Shown in pieces: positions 1 to 8,231 of a DNA stretch of 64,000 bases. Positions within the stretch are counted from its first letter, which is position 1. Every line of letters starts with the position of its first letter. The translations under genes and the position numbers were made by a program. Under the pieces are notes generated by a model. That model ran no database searches and was not told where the DNA came from. It was given only the letters and a program-made list of their open reading frames with translations. The DNA lies in the NCBI RefSeq assembly GCF_900111175.1, contig NZ_FOGI01000010.1:248001-312000 (forward strand), read 5' to 3'. The DNA is from Actinokineospora terrae (GTDB taxonomy: Bacteria; Actinomycetota; Actinomycetes; Mycobacteriales; Pseudonocardiaceae).

Positions 1-1088
1 GCTCCAGCGGTGAACAGGAGATAAGTCACGACGATGGCGGGGGCCACGACCGTGACCGTGCCGGGAAAGCTCGGCTCTAGGAGCAACGCCAGGACGATCG
101 CGGTTAAGCCGTTCTGCTGGCTTAGGGCAAGACACCAGCGGTCGTACCGGGGGAGGCGGATCGCGATAAGAGAACCAATTAACATCTGCGCCCCGAACGC
201 CGCGACGCCCAACAGCATCCCCTTTAACAGCAACCCCAATGACCCTGACCCCACGACGCCGGCTAGTACGACTCCCAGCGCGACCCCTGCCAGGAGCAAG
301 GCTCCGGTCATGGTCCGCTCGACCGCTTTCTCCACGCGCGGCTCGCCTTCGAACGGCCGCACCACGAGCCCGGCCAACGCGACGCCCAGCATCAGGCCCT
401 GCGTTGCCGCGACCGCGAGGGCCGCCAGTGCTGCCAGGAGAACCAGCCATCCGGGTAGCCGGGATCGGAGCAGCAGCCACAACCCGGCGACCACGACTGC
501 GTACCCGGCGTTGAGGAGCAGGCTGGTCCCGAAGTCCGCCAAGCCCGCGGAGAGGACGCCCGGCGTCCCGAGCGCGAACGCGGACAGGTAGACGACGAGC
601 AACACGGTCACCGGATCGTCGAACGCCGCCCACGCCGACAGGATCGCCTTGGCCCTACCCGACATCCGCCGATCCATCGTCGCCGCCACCGACAACGGAT
701 CAATCTGCGCGACCGCCACCCCCAGCACCACACTCACCGGCCGCGAATCAACCAAGTACATAACCCCGGCAATCAACGCGGTCTTGGCCAGCACGCCAAC
801 GGTCACCGCGAGCACAACCACGCCTACATTGCCCCGCAACTCCTCTAGCGGGATACCCCGCGTGCTCCCGTAGAGCCCAACGGCAAGCAGCACCATGACG
901 AACAGGTGGTAGGCCGCGCTCGTGTGCACCCCACTGACCCCGAACAACCCCGCAACAGCCCAACAAACCCCGATAACCCCCACCAACACCAGCGGCAGCC
1001 GCACACCCCCCGACAAGACCTCTGCCACCTCATCCCGCACCCGACGAACCCCCGATCCTATCGCGCTTCGCCACCGCACCAGTGCCAC
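1..1088 (-). CDS. Cation/proton antiporter (CPA family), C-terminus cut by window edge
   Basis: Reading the minus strand from a GTG at 1088 gives about 362 residues of polytopic membrane protein with no stop before the window edge. A purine-rich GGGGGAGG lies about 8 bases upstream of the GTG. The alternation of hydrophobic helices, a segment AQIDPLSVAAT near residue 120 and the acidic pair in AWAAFDDPVTVLL resemble the ion-binding helices of sodium/proton exchangers (NhaP-like, CPA1), where such acidic residues carry the cation. ALSQQNGLTAIVLALLLEP near the visible end also fits. The protein should exchange Na+ or K+ for H+ at the plasma membrane. CPA1 versus CPA2 membership is not certain. 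Confidence 0.75.
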   Translation of the reverse strand, partial: MALVRWRSAIGSGVRRVRDEVAEVLSGGVRLPLVLVGVIGVCWAVAGLFGVSGVHTSAAYHLFVMVLLAVGLYGSTRGIPLEELRGNVGVVVLAVTVGVLAKTALIAGVMYLVDSRPVSVVLGVAVAQIDPLSVAATMDRRMSGRAKAILSAWAAFDDPVTVLLVVYLSAFALGTPGVLSAGLADFGTSLLLNAGYAVVVAGLWLLLRSRLPGWLVLLAALAALAVAATQGLMLGVALAGLVVRPFEGEPRVEKAVERTMTGALLLAGVALGVVLAGVVGSGSLGLLLKGMLLGVAAFGAQMLIGSLIAIRLPRYDRWCLALSQQNGLTAIVLALLLEPSFPGTVTVVAPAIVVTYLLFTAG

Positions 1089-1136
1089 GACAGACCTCCC
1101 CCACTAGGCCGACCGGGCAACCGCCATCCCAGCCCC

Positions 1137-1385
1137 GGCGACCGTCCCGCCGCCTGACGCCCGCCGCCCACTGCTTGCTGCCCGCCGCCTGACGCCCGCC
1201 GCCTGACTTCCGCTGCTGCCTGCTGCCCGCTGCCCGACGCCTGTCGCTCGCCGCCCGCTGCTGCCGCCTGACTCCCCCTGCTGCTGCCTGCTGCCTGACT
1301 CCCGCTGCTGCCGCCCGACGCCCGACGCCTGCGGGCCCGCCGCCCCGACTCCTGCTGCCCACTGCCTGACGCTTTCCGCCTGGCG
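1137..1385. repeat. Degenerate GC-rich short repeat (GCCTGAC core)
   Basis: The 503-base gap between the antiporter start (1088) and the ATPase stop (1592) is dominated by a low-complexity tract of GCTGCC/GCCGCC runs punctuated by GCCTGAC. Six exact GCCTGAC copies lie at 1152, 1187, 1201, 1266, 1293 and 1374, with irregular spacing of 14 to 81 bases. One longer block, GCCCGCCGCCTGACGCCC, is nearly repeated in tandem. Long open frames cross it on both strands, but their products are only Arg/Ala/Gly repeats. Between 1386 and 1591 I see only GGGCCC-rich sequence (about 1407-1434) and no gene. Confidence 0.7.
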
Positions 1386-1591
1386 CAAGATCAACTCCGC
1401 TCCGGGGGCCCACCCTCCCGGGGCCCGGGGCCCCATCTCTGAACCTATCGACCCCGGCGGTTTGTCACTAGGGCTTGGCCGGGGTCTGTGGATGGTTGCC
1501 GGGGTTGTGGACAGATCGCTGTCGCCCGGTCGGTAGCACGAGCTGCTGCGGGCGAAGGGACCTCTCGGCGGCCGTGGTCCACAGCGGACGG

Positions 1592-2380
1592 TCAGGGCCG
1601 GTCGAGGAGGCGGCGGAGGCGGCTGGTCATGATGGCGTCGAGGTCGACCTCCGGGGTGCCGCGGTGGTGGGCGTCCTCGTAGGCCTCGTGCAGGAGTCGG
1701 CGCAGGGAGTCGGCGGAGAGGCCGATGGGGGACCAGCGCTGTTCGATCCAGTCGATCGCGGCGGGGCTCAGCGGGGGGATCGGGGGCGCGGCGGCGGCGA
1801 GGCGGGAGGTGACGAAGCGGGCGATGTCGCCCGCGACCAAGGGGCCCAGCGGCAGCACGACGGCGTCGTCGGGGGCCTCGTGGAGGTGGGACGACTCGGT
1901 GAAGAGGATCATCCGGTCCCTGGCCGCGCCCGCGTACCAGCGGAGTTCGGCGGGGAGTTCCACCGGCGGCAGCAGCACGACCAGCAGCGCGTCGGCGGGC
2001 AGCACCGCGTCGACCTCGTCGAACACCCGGCGCGGGTCGTCGCACGGGACCCCGAAACGGGCGGCCAGCCCGCGGCACACCGAGTCGATCCGTTCCCGCA
2101 CCGTCAGCGCCAACGGCTCCCGGGACAGGTCCACGCACACGACCGGGTCGCCGGTGTCCAGCAACCACCGGGCACACCGCTGCGCCAACGTCGACTTCCC
2201 GCACCCCGACGGCCCCGTGACCAGCACCAACCGCGGCGGCGCCTGGGTGAAGGCGCCGGTGAACCGGGTGAAGCCGGCCGCGAAGTGGTCGATCTCGGCG
2301 ACCACCGCCAGCAGCTCCGGCCGCTCGACCAGGGGCAGGGCCGCGGCGGTGAACGGGTTGGTCCACCGCGCGTGGGTCAT
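1592..2380 (-). CDS. P-loop ATPase of unknown role
   Basis: A 262-residue protein starting at MTHARWTNPFT. It has a clear Walker A motif GPSGCGKST at about residues 56-64, preceded by the beta strand RLVLVT, and a hydrophobic Walker B-like strand (DALLVVLLPP) near residue 120. The remainder looks like an AAA/STAND-type ATPase with a helical C-terminus ending LRRLLDRP. I chose the internal ATG at 2380 because the 34 residues upstream of it are low-complexity and do not resemble an ATPase N-terminus. It should bind and hydrolyse ATP, but no partner domain or neighbour reveals its job. It is transcribed toward the antiporter, 503 bases away. Confidence 0.65.
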   Translation of the reverse strand: MTHARWTNPFTAAALPLVERPELLAVVAEIDHFAAGFTRFTGAFTQAPPRLVLVTGPSGCGKSTLAQRCARWLLDTGDPVVCVDLSREPLALTVRERIDSVCRGLAARFGVPCDDPRRVFDEVDAVLPADALLVVLLPPVELPAELRWYAGAARDRMILFTESSHLHEAPDDAVVLPLGPLVAGDIARFVTSRLAAAAPPIPPLSPAAIDWIEQRWSPIGLSADSLRRLLHEAYEDAHHRGTPEVDLDAIMTSRLRRLLDRP

Positions 2381-2569
2381 CTGCCCGTCCCTGGTCGGCG
2401 TGCCGAGCGAGCCTGCACGCCGATCCAATACCACCGGCGCCCGGTGATCAAGAGACCGCGCCGCACCTCCACAGTGGACCACGCGCCACCCGCGCCCGCG
2501 CGGCTCGACCCGAGCGGCTCCCCGCCCACCCGGGCGCGAGTCCCACCCGTCGAACCCACCGGACAGCGC

Positions 2570-3289
2570 CTAGGGCAGCAGCTCCGCCGCGTGCTCCAGC
2601 AGCCGGTCGTAGGCGGCCGGGTCGTCGGCGTCGATGACCGGGAAGCCGACGCCGAAGTCGCCGTTGACCCACCTGGCGGACACCCCGGGGTTGGCCTCGT
2701 CGGTCCCGTCGTGCAGGAACACGTGCGGGCTGCAGTTGACCCTGCCGCCGCCCGCGGCCTCGAACTGGTCCATCACCGCGCGCCGGGCACGGCCGTCGTC
2801 GAGGGCCTCGGCCAGCGCCGTCACATCCACCACACCCGTCCCGCGCGCCACGTCCAGGATGACGTGCCGCATCGAGATCGTCCGACCCCCGGCCCAGAAC
2901 GCGACCCGCAGCGCCAGGTCGAGCGCCTCGCTCTCGGGCAGCCCCTGCGCCTTCGCCGCCTGCACCGCCTCCAGCGCGGGCAGCGTCGTCACCGGGTACG
3001 TCCAGTCCGGGCCCTGCCAGAGCCGCCAGCCCGCCTCGGGCTCCAGCGCGCCGACCACGGCGATCTCGGAGTCCACCCCGGGGCGCTCGTTGACCGAGTG
3101 GTTGAACAGCTCCAGCGGGAACGCCCGGTGGTCGAACCACAGCCGCCCGGCCAGCCCCAGCCTGCGGCGCGCCTCGTGCAGCCGGTACACCCCCAGGTGG
3201 GCGAACGAGCAGTTCAGGTCGCTGTACACCACGATGCTGCTCGGGGCCTTGGGCAGCCGCGGGTCGACCCCGGACCGGTCGGTGCTCAT
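2570..3289 (-). CDS. DsbA/FrnE-family thioredoxin-fold protein
   Basis: A 239-residue thioredoxin-fold protein. It opens with VVYSDLNCSFAHLG, where the first cysteine of the usual CxxC of DsbA/FrnE proteins is kept and the second position is His. The cis-proline loop is represented by NCSPHVFL. The family includes disulfide oxidoreductases and 2-hydroxychromene-2-carboxylate isomerases; with one active-site cysteine, a glutathione- or mycothiol-linked isomerase or transferase is as likely as an oxidase. The start ATG at 3289 has GGAGG upstream and overlaps the stop of the MarR gene (ATGA), so the two are co-transcribed and translationally coupled. No signal peptide is seen, so it is probably cytoplasmic. 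Confidence 0.75.
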   Translation of the reverse strand: MSTDRSGVDPRLPKAPSSIVVYSDLNCSFAHLGVYRLHEARRRLGLAGRLWFDHRAFPLELFNHSVNERPGVDSEIAVVGALEPEAGWRLWQGPDWTYPVTTLPALEAVQAAKAQGLPESEALDLALRVAFWAGGRTISMRHVILDVARGTGVVDVTALAEALDDGRARRAVMDQFEAAGGGRVNCSPHVFLHDGTDEANPGVSARWVNGDFGVGFPVIDADDPAAYDRLLEHAAELLP

Positions 3290-3774
3290 CGGGTGTCCTC
3301 CTTCACCGGGTCGCAGGCGCCAGGGCGGTGGGCCTGGGCCACTTTGAGCAGGCCGGTGGCGCAGACCTGCTTCTCCTCGTCGGTCAGGTGCGCGGCGAAG
3401 TGCTGCTCGATGCCGCGCAGGTAGACCGGGACCGCGCGGCGGAACGCGGAGCGGCCCTCGTCGGTCAGCACCGCCCACACCACGCGGCGGTCCTGCCCGT
3501 CGGTCTCCTTGCGCACCAGCCCGTCGGCCGCCATCTCGTCGACCAGCCTGCTGACCCGGGTGCGGCTGAGCACGACCCGGTCGGCCAGCTCGCGCATGCG
3601 CAGCCCGGGAGCCTCGGCCGCCTGGAGCTCGAGCAGCACGTCGTACCAGGTCAGCGGGACGGTGCCCGCCCTGTCCAGCTCGGCCTCGATCGCGCGCAGG
3701 GCCGCGTTGTAGGCCAACAACACGGACCGCCACGCCTCGATGCCGAGATCGTCGGTGCGCAGGGGGAGTCGCAT
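3286..3774 (-). CDS. MarR-family transcriptional regulator
   Basis: A 162-residue winged-helix regulator. The DNA-recognition helix region reads MRELADRVVLSRTRVSRLVDEMAADGLV and the wing contains DGQDRRVVWAVLTDEGR, both characteristic of MarR proteins. The ATG at 3774 is preferred over one at 3810, which would lie inside the divergent operator and promoter region. It probably represses its own operon (with the DsbA-like gene) and the divergent rhodanese/YceI genes through the palindromes at 3797-3836. MarR proteins usually respond to phenolics or oxidants; with rhodanese and DsbA-like neighbours, a thiol or oxidant signal is a reasonable inference. Confidence 0.85.
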   Translation of the reverse strand: MRLPLRTDDLGIEAWRSVLLAYNAALRAIEAELDRAGTVPLTWYDVLLELQAAEAPGLRMRELADRVVLSRTRVSRLVDEMAADGLVRKETDGQDRRVVWAVLTDEGRSAFRRAVPVYLRGIEQHFAAHLTDEEKQVCATGLLKVAQAHRPGACDPVKEDTR

Positions 3775-3796
3775 GCCGATGAGTGTAGGCGATTGC

Positions 3797-3836
3797 GTGC
3801 GTCCGCACATATCTGTTACGGTGCGTGCAGACGCAC
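3797..3836. promoter_or_regulatory. Paired palindromic operator between marR and rhodanese genes
   Basis: Two inverted repeats lie in the divergent intergenic region: GTGCGTCCGCAC at 3797-3808 and GTGCGTGCAGACGCAC at 3821-3836. Both share the GTGCG/CGCAC arms. Their spacing and position, just upstream of the marR start and about 100 bases before the rhodanese start, suit autoregulation by the adjacent MarR protein. Binding itself is inferred. Confidence 0.6.
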
Positions 3837-3935
3837 ATTTCTCGGACCGTCACCGAGCACCGCGTCGCGACCGCACCACCACACGCCCGGCCCGCCGCAC
3901 CCGGCGCCGCCGGTCACACCAGAAGGGGGGCCGTC

Positions 3936-4265
3936 ATGGCTCGCGTCATCACCACCGACGAGGTCAAGCAGCGGATCGACACCGGGTCGGCTGTCGTGCT
4001 GGAGGCACTGCCGCAGTCCTACTACGACGAGGCGCACCTGCCCGGCGCGAAGAACCTGCCGCTCGACGAGGTGGACGACCGCGCCGCGGCGCTCATCCCG
4101 AGCAAGGACGCCGAGGTCATCGTCTACTGCTCCGACGACACCTGCTCCAACTCGGGCATCGCCTCGGAGCGGCTCGCCGAGCTCGGCTACACGAACGTGT
4201 TCACCTACGTCGCGGGCAAGCGGGACTGGGTCGGCTCCGGCCTGCCGACCGAGTCCGCCGAATAG
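3936..4265 (+). CDS. Rhodanese-like domain protein
   Basis: A 109-residue single-domain rhodanese. Typical landmarks are the N-terminal LEALPQSYYDEAHLPGA (equivalent to the D-x-R-x-x-x-E-x-x-x-G-H-I-x-G-A region) and the active-site loop VIVYCSDDTCSNS followed by ASERLAELGYTNVFTYVAGKRDW. The loop has two cysteines, and the first is in the place of the persulfide-carrying residue. The ATG at 3936 follows AGAAGGGGGG; the longer in-frame start at 3825 would put translation inside the operator. It probably transfers sulfane sulfur in the cytoplasm. It is followed 29 bases later by the YceI gene, and both are likely controlled by the divergent MarR. Confidence 0.85.
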   Translation: MARVITTDEVKQRIDTGSAVVLEALPQSYYDEAHLPGAKNLPLDEVDDRAAALIPSKDAEVIVYCSDDTCSNSGIASERLAELGYTNVFTYVAGKRDWVGSGLPTESAE

Positions 4266-4294
4266 CCGCCGAGCGCACCGAGAAGGAGACAGTC

Positions 4295-4885
4295 ATGACC
4301 AACACCGAATCGGCAGGCACCGCAGCGGGCCGCGTGCTCGGCGGCGTGGAACTGCCCGTCGCGGGCACCTGGAAGGTCGACCCGGGGCACGCCGAGGTCG
4401 GCTTCGTCGGCAGGCACTTCATGCTCACCAAGGTCCGCGGCCGGTTCACCGGCGTCGAGGGCGTGGTGACCGTCGCCGAGCGGCCCGAGGACAGCTCCGT
4501 CGAGGTCACCATCGACATGGCCTCGGTCACCAGCGGCGACCAGACCCGCGACGACCACCTGCGCTCCGACGACTTCTTCGACGTCACCGAGCACCCCACC
4601 GCCACCTTCCGGTCCACCTCGGTGTCCTGGATCGGCGCCGGTGGCGTCCTGGAGGGCGAGCTGACCATCAAGGGCCTCGCCCGCCCGGTGACGCTCAAGG
4701 TCGAGCACCTCGGCCTGGTGCGCGACCCGTGGGGCAACGACCGCGCGGTGTTCTCGGCCAAGGGCCGGATCAACCGCGAGGACTGGGGCCTGAGCTGGAA
4801 CATGGTGCTCGAGGCAGGCGGCATCCTGGTCTCCAAGGAGATCGACCTCGAGCTCGAGGTGGAGCTCATCCACGAGAAGGACTGA
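4295..4885 (+). CDS. YceI-family lipid-binding protein
   Basis: A 196-residue lipocalin-like YceI domain. Hallmarks are GTWKVDPGHAEVGFVGRHFMLTKVRGRF near the N-terminus, DDHLRSDDFFDVTEHPTATF in the middle and GELTIKGLARPVTLKVE. YceI proteins bind isoprenoid quinones or similar lipids in a beta-barrel. No signal peptide is evident, as is usual for actinobacterial members. The ATG at 4295 has GGAGA about 7 bases upstream. It is the second gene of the rhodanese operon and is followed by two strong hairpins. These genes are often linked to MarR-controlled stress responses. Confidence 0.9.
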   Translation: MTNTESAGTAAGRVLGGVELPVAGTWKVDPGHAEVGFVGRHFMLTKVRGRFTGVEGVVTVAERPEDSSVEVTIDMASVTSGDQTRDDHLRSDDFFDVTEHPTATFRSTSVSWIGAGGVLEGELTIKGLARPVTLKVEHLGLVRDPWGNDRAVFSAKGRINREDWGLSWNMVLEAGGILVSKEIDLELEVELIHEKD

Positions 4886-4900
4886 GCGGGACCGGCCACC

Positions 4901-4992
4901 GGGGCGCCGCGCCGAACCAGGGCGCGGCGCCCCGGCGCGCCGAGGGGTCGGGAGACGTGCGCTCCCCGCGGCTGAGGGGCCCGCGGGGAGCG
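4901..4992 (+). terminator. Two hairpin terminators after the YceI gene
   Basis: The first hairpin is a perfect 13-bp stem at 4901-4913/4921-4933 (GGGGCGCCGCGCC with its complement, 7-base loop). The second is a 12-bp stem at 4960-4971/4981-4992, followed by TTTGT. They close the rhodanese/YceI operon and separate it from the biosynthetic operon beginning at 5709. Confidence 0.7.
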
Positions 4993-5708
4993 TTTGTCGT
5001 ATCCGGACCCGCGACCGTGAGGGGGTGCGCCGGGATGTGGGCGGATCGGATGAGGGGAATCAGCCGCTTGGCCAGTTGTTGTCCATCCGAAGGGTGTTGT
5101 TCGTCGTTTGTGGGACGCGCTCGGTGGACATTGCGGAAAGCGACAACGGACGTTCACAGCGTGATTTAGCCAGCTTCCGGCCTTGTCCGATGCGTCCGGC
5201 TCGGGACACCCGACAAGGTGTGGCGGACTCCTTATCGAGTGAATTCCAGACAGCTTGTTGCCCGGTGCGGTGGCGTGTGGCATCGTCTGCGGCATCGGTT
5301 TCGACTCGATTAAATGGGGGTCTCCGGTTCGTTGTCACGCGAACGGATCCCGGTGCGGGTCACAGCTCGGCGCCGCGTTGTCCAGCGCCCCGACCAGCTG
5401 GGATGGCACCTGACCGGCCGCGTGGACCGGAGGCGGGGAATTCGGCTGCACGATCATCATCGCGTTCATGCACGCGCGCTCACCGCAGCGCACTGACGTG
5501 GTGAGGTGGGGCACGAGGGGGTTAGGGGCGCCGTAGGCGCAGGTGCGGGGGAAAGCGCAACCCGGGCGAGCGGACCGGGACGGTCGTGTCGATCACGGCC
5601 GTCCTGCTTTCGCGCGCCGGAGGTCGTGTGGTCATTTCCGCGCGCCTCCGCCGCGGTGTCGCCGCGCCGTCGAGTGCGGCCACCGGCCACAGGGGGAGGA
5701 AACTTAGC
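4993..5708. other. Long leader/intergenic region before the azomycin-like operon
   Basis: About 700 bases without a convincing gene; the open frames present are short and have no recognisable product. The part from about 5080 to 5320 is noticeably less GC-rich than its surroundings, as promoter regions are in this genome. A GATTAAAT at about 5308-5315 could be a -10-like element, but no matching -35 is clear. A good ribosome binding site, AGGGGGAGGAAAC, sits at the end just before the GTG at 5709. No regulator gene lies here. Confidence 0.4.
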
Positions 5709-6896
5709 GTGAACACCACGCCGACCACCACAGAGGTGTTCTCGACCGGGTTGGTCGACCTGACCCAGCACGAGATCCAGGCGCTCAAGACCGAGTTCAA
5801 CCTGGCCGACGCGCACACCCACCAGCGGCAGTCGCCCAGCCAGCGCGCGATCGTGGCCCGGCTGCCGCAGCTGTGGTACGAGGCCGAGGAAGGCACACAG
5901 GCCGACTACGAGCACCGCTTCACCGAGGCGTTCTTCCGGCTGCACGGCCAGCACACCGCGCTGACGCTCAACCGCACGCTGCTGTCCTACGCGGCGTCCA
6001 TCTCGACCCTGGTCGCCGCCATGTACCTCAAGCGGCACCGGATGTCGGTCTCGCTCGTCGAGCCCTGCTTCGACAACCTGCACGACGTCCTGGGCAACGT
6101 CGGCGTGCCGCTGTACCCGGTCGCCGAGTCGCTGCTCGACGAGGTCGGGTCCATCTACGACAACCTCGCCGCGCACGTGCGCACCGACGCGCTGTTCCTG
6201 GTGGACCCGAACAACCCGACCGGCGCCACCCTGCTGCGGCACGGCAGGCGCGGGTTCGAGGAGGTGCTGCGGTTCTGCCGCGACCACGACAAGCTGCTGC
6301 TGATCGACTTCTGCTTCGCCTCGTTCACCCTGTTCGACGACACGCTGGAGCGCTTCGACATCTACGAGCTGCTCGAGGACTCCGGCGTCACCTACATCGC
6401 GCTGGAGGACACCGGCAAGACCTGGCCGGTGCAGGACGCCAAGTGCGCGCTGCTCACCAGCAGCCGCGACATCTGGCTCGACGTCTACAACATCCACACC
6501 AGCGTGCTGCTCAACGTCTCGCCGTTCGTGCTCAACATGCTCACCCAGTACATCGAGGACTCCGCCGCCGACCGGATGGCCTCGGTGCGCTCGGTGCTCG
6601 ACACCAACCGCGACGCCGCCATCCGCGCGCTGGCCGGGTCGCCGCTGAGCTACCAGGAGCCGGTCGCGAAGGTGAGCGTCGCCTGGTTCCGCGTGCTGCC
6701 GCCGCTGTCGACGGCCAGCAGGCTGCAGAGCGTGCTCGCCGACGACGACCTCTACGTCCTCCCCGGCCGCTACTTCCACTGGAGCGAGCCCAGCCGCGGC
6801 GAGGAGTACGTGCGGGTGGCGCTGGCCCGCGACCCGCGCATGTTCGCCAAGGCGATGACCAGGCTGCGGGCCGCCGTCGACGCGCAGGTCCGGTAG
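5709..6896 (+). CDS. rohP: PLP-dependent L-arginine oxidase/hydroxylase (RohP/MppP-like)
   Basis: A 395-residue fold-type I PLP enzyme. The N-terminus ([19 protein letters not shown], then [16 protein letters not shown]) closely follows MppP, the arginine oxidase/hydroxylase of enduracididine biosynthesis, as I remember that sequence. The PLP lysine is K237 in [16 protein letters not shown] binds the cofactor and FHWSEPS lies near the C-terminus, as in MppP. These enzymes use O2 and PLP, with no other cofactor, to turn L-Arg into 4-hydroxy-2-ketoarginine, the first step to azomycin (RohP) or enduracididine (MppP). The downstream DapA-like aldolase and diiron oxidase favour the azomycin reading. 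The GTG start has a strong GGGGGAGG upstream. First gene of a seven-gene operon. Confidence 0.8.
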   Translation: MNTTPTTTEVFSTGLVDLTQHEIQALKTEFNLADAHTHQRQSPSQRAIVARLPQLWYEAEEGTQADYEHRFTEAFFRLHGQHTALTLNRTLLSYAASISTLVAAMYLKRHRMSVSLVEPCFDNLHDVLGNVGVPLYPVAESLLDEVGSIYDNLAAHVRTDALFLVDPNNPTGATLLRHGRRGFEEVLRFCRDHDKLLLIDFCFASFTLFDDTLERFDIYELLEDSGVTYIALEDTGKTWPVQDAKCALLTSSRDIWLDVYNIHTSVLLNVSPFVLNMLTQYIEDSAADRMASVRSVLDTNRDAAIRALAGSPLSYQEPVAKVSVAWFRVLPPLSTASRLQSVLADDDLYVLPGRYFHWSEPSRGEEYVRVALARDPRMFAKAMTRLRAAVDAQVR

Positions 6897-7411
6897 TGGC
6901 GCCCGCGACGCTGGTCGCCGAGTTCGTCGACGCCGCGCTGTTCATGGGCATGCACAGCGCCGACGAGCGGATCCGCCTGGCCTGCAAGGGGTTCTTCGTC
7001 GACCGGCTGGCGACCGGGGTGGTGATGAGCCTGGAGCAGGTGGGCCGCTGCGACGACATCGTGTGGTCCTACCCGCGCGAGGTCCAGGACGCCTACTACC
7101 CGTTCATGGACAACCTGCACACCGACATGACGGTGTCCAGGGTCGGCTACACCGCGACCGACGTCACCGCCGCGTTGGGGTTCACCGACCTGGCGCACCT
7201 GCCGCTGACCGAACGGCTCACCGTGAGCCAGGTCGTGGCCAGGGGCGGCACGCTGTTCACAGTGGACAGTCGATACCCGACCGGCGGCGGGCTGCCGGTG
7301 CGCGGACCGGACCGGGTCGACACCGAGCCCGCGTTCCCGGACAAGCTCGAACAGCTCTACCGGGAGTCGCTCGTGCTGCGGGTCGCCCATTCCCCCGGCG
7401 CGGGGCGGTGA
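6896..7411 (+). CDS. Small uncharacterised protein at the RohQ position
   Basis: A 171-residue protein whose GTG start shares a base with the TAG stop of the upstream gene, so it is translationally coupled to the arginine oxidase. It begins ATLVAEFVDAALFMGMHSADERIRLACKGFF and contains SLEQVGRCDDIVWSYPREVQDAYYPFMDNLH. I do not recognise a characterised fold with confidence; the early Asp and spaced acidic residues faintly recall PIN-like domains. By position (second, between RohP-like and RohR-like genes) it corresponds to RohQ, which I recall as the enzyme assigned to formation of 2-aminoimidazole from guanidinoacetaldehyde. That role is inferred from gene order only. Confidence 0.6.
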   Translation: MAPATLVAEFVDAALFMGMHSADERIRLACKGFFVDRLATGVVMSLEQVGRCDDIVWSYPREVQDAYYPFMDNLHTDMTVSRVGYTATDVTAALGFTDLAHLPLTERLTVSQVVARGGTLFTVDSRYPTGGGLPVRGPDRVDTEPAFPDKLEQLYRESLVLRVAHSPGAGR

Positions 7412-7418
7412 CCCGGCG

Positions 7419-8231
7419 GTGGTGACCGCTCTCGGTGTCCCCAGCGGCGGCGTGATCGTCCCGCTGGTCACCCCGCTGGCCGCGGACGGGTCGGTGTCCG
7501 GACCGGACGTGGCCAGGCTGGTGGCGGCGGTGGCCGGGCACGTGGTGGCCCTCGTGCCCGGCCTGAGCACCGGCGAGGGCTGGGCGCTCGACGACGACCG
7601 CTGGTCGGCCGTGGTCAGCCACACCCTCGCCCACCGCAGGGGATTGCCGGTCCTGGCGGGCACCCAGCGGCGCACCACCGCCGAGGTCGTGGCCAGGGCG
7701 GCCAAGGCGGTCGCCCTCGGCGCGGCGGGTGTCGTCGTCCCGACCCAGTCCGGGCCGGGCGTCACCCAGCGGGAGATGTACGAGCACTACGTCGCGGTCA
7801 CCGCGACCGTGGCCGCGCCTGTCGTCGTGTACCACGAGTCCGCGGTGACCGGGAACCTGCTCGACCCGGCCACGCTGCTGCGGGTGTGCGAGTTGGAGGG
7901 GGTCGTCGCCGTCAAGGACAGCGGCGGCGACCCCGCCGCCACCCGCGCCCTGCTGGCCGCCGCGCCACCGGTCGCGGTGTGGCAGGGCTACGAGGACCTG
8001 GTCGCGCAGACGCCCGGGGTGGACGGCTGCGTGCTGGCCCTGGCCAACCTGGAACCGGACCTGTGCGCCCGCTACCTCGCCGGGCAGGCGGCCGCGGCCG
8101 ACCTGGACGCGGCGTGCGCCCGCTACCGGCTCACCGAGCCGGACTGGTACCGGCACGTGAAAGCACACCTGTGCCGCCGAGGGGTCATCTCGACCGCGGC
8201 GGCCGTGACCCCGGTGGGGGAGGAACCTTGA
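7419..8231 (+). CDS. rohR: DapA-family aldolase (RohR-like retro-aldolase)
   Basis: A 270-residue dihydrodipicolinate synthase/N-acetylneuraminate lyase family TIM barrel. It shows IVPLVTPLAADGSV at the N-terminus, the carboxylate loop LSTGEGW, the catalytic Tyr at about 138 (VVYHES) and the Schiff-base Lys at about 166 (VVAVKDSGG); the 28-residue Tyr-Lys spacing is that of the family. In the azomycin pathway a DapA homologue cleaves 4-hydroxy-2-ketoarginine to pyruvate and guanidinoacetaldehyde, which suits this position. It is shorter than canonical DapA (about 290-300), with a trimmed C-terminus. The GTG start lies 7 bases after the previous stop, and the end overlaps the next gene. Confidence 0.8.
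   Translation: MVTALGVPSGGVIVPLVTPLAADGSVSGPDVARLVAAVAGHVVALVPGLSTGEGWALDDDRWSAVVSHTLAHRRGLPVLAGTQRRTTAEVVARAAKAVALGAAGVVVPTQSGPGVTQREMYEHYVAVTATVAAPVVVYHESAVTGNLLDPATLLRVCELEGVVAVKDSGGDPAATRALLAAAPPVAVWQGYEDLVAQTPGVDGCVLALANLEPDLCARYLAGQAAAADLDAACARYRLTEPDWYRHVKAHLCRRGVISTAAAVTPVGEEP

Noticed and set aside
1104-2366. 420-codon open frame on the minus strand rich in Arg/Pro/Gly
   Set aside because: It is a shadow of the P-loop ATPase in another frame plus the GCCTGAC repeat; its composition is low-complexity and no domain is present.
1475-3424. 649-codon plus-strand frame opposite the ATPase and DsbA-like genes
   Set aside because: High-GC antisense frame with low-complexity Gly/Arg/Gln composition; the minus-strand genes have clear domains and ribosome binding sites.
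5025-5504. Possible 159-codon gene in the leader before the azomycin-like operon
   Set aside because: No ribosome binding site, no recognisable domain, and base composition of an intergenic region.
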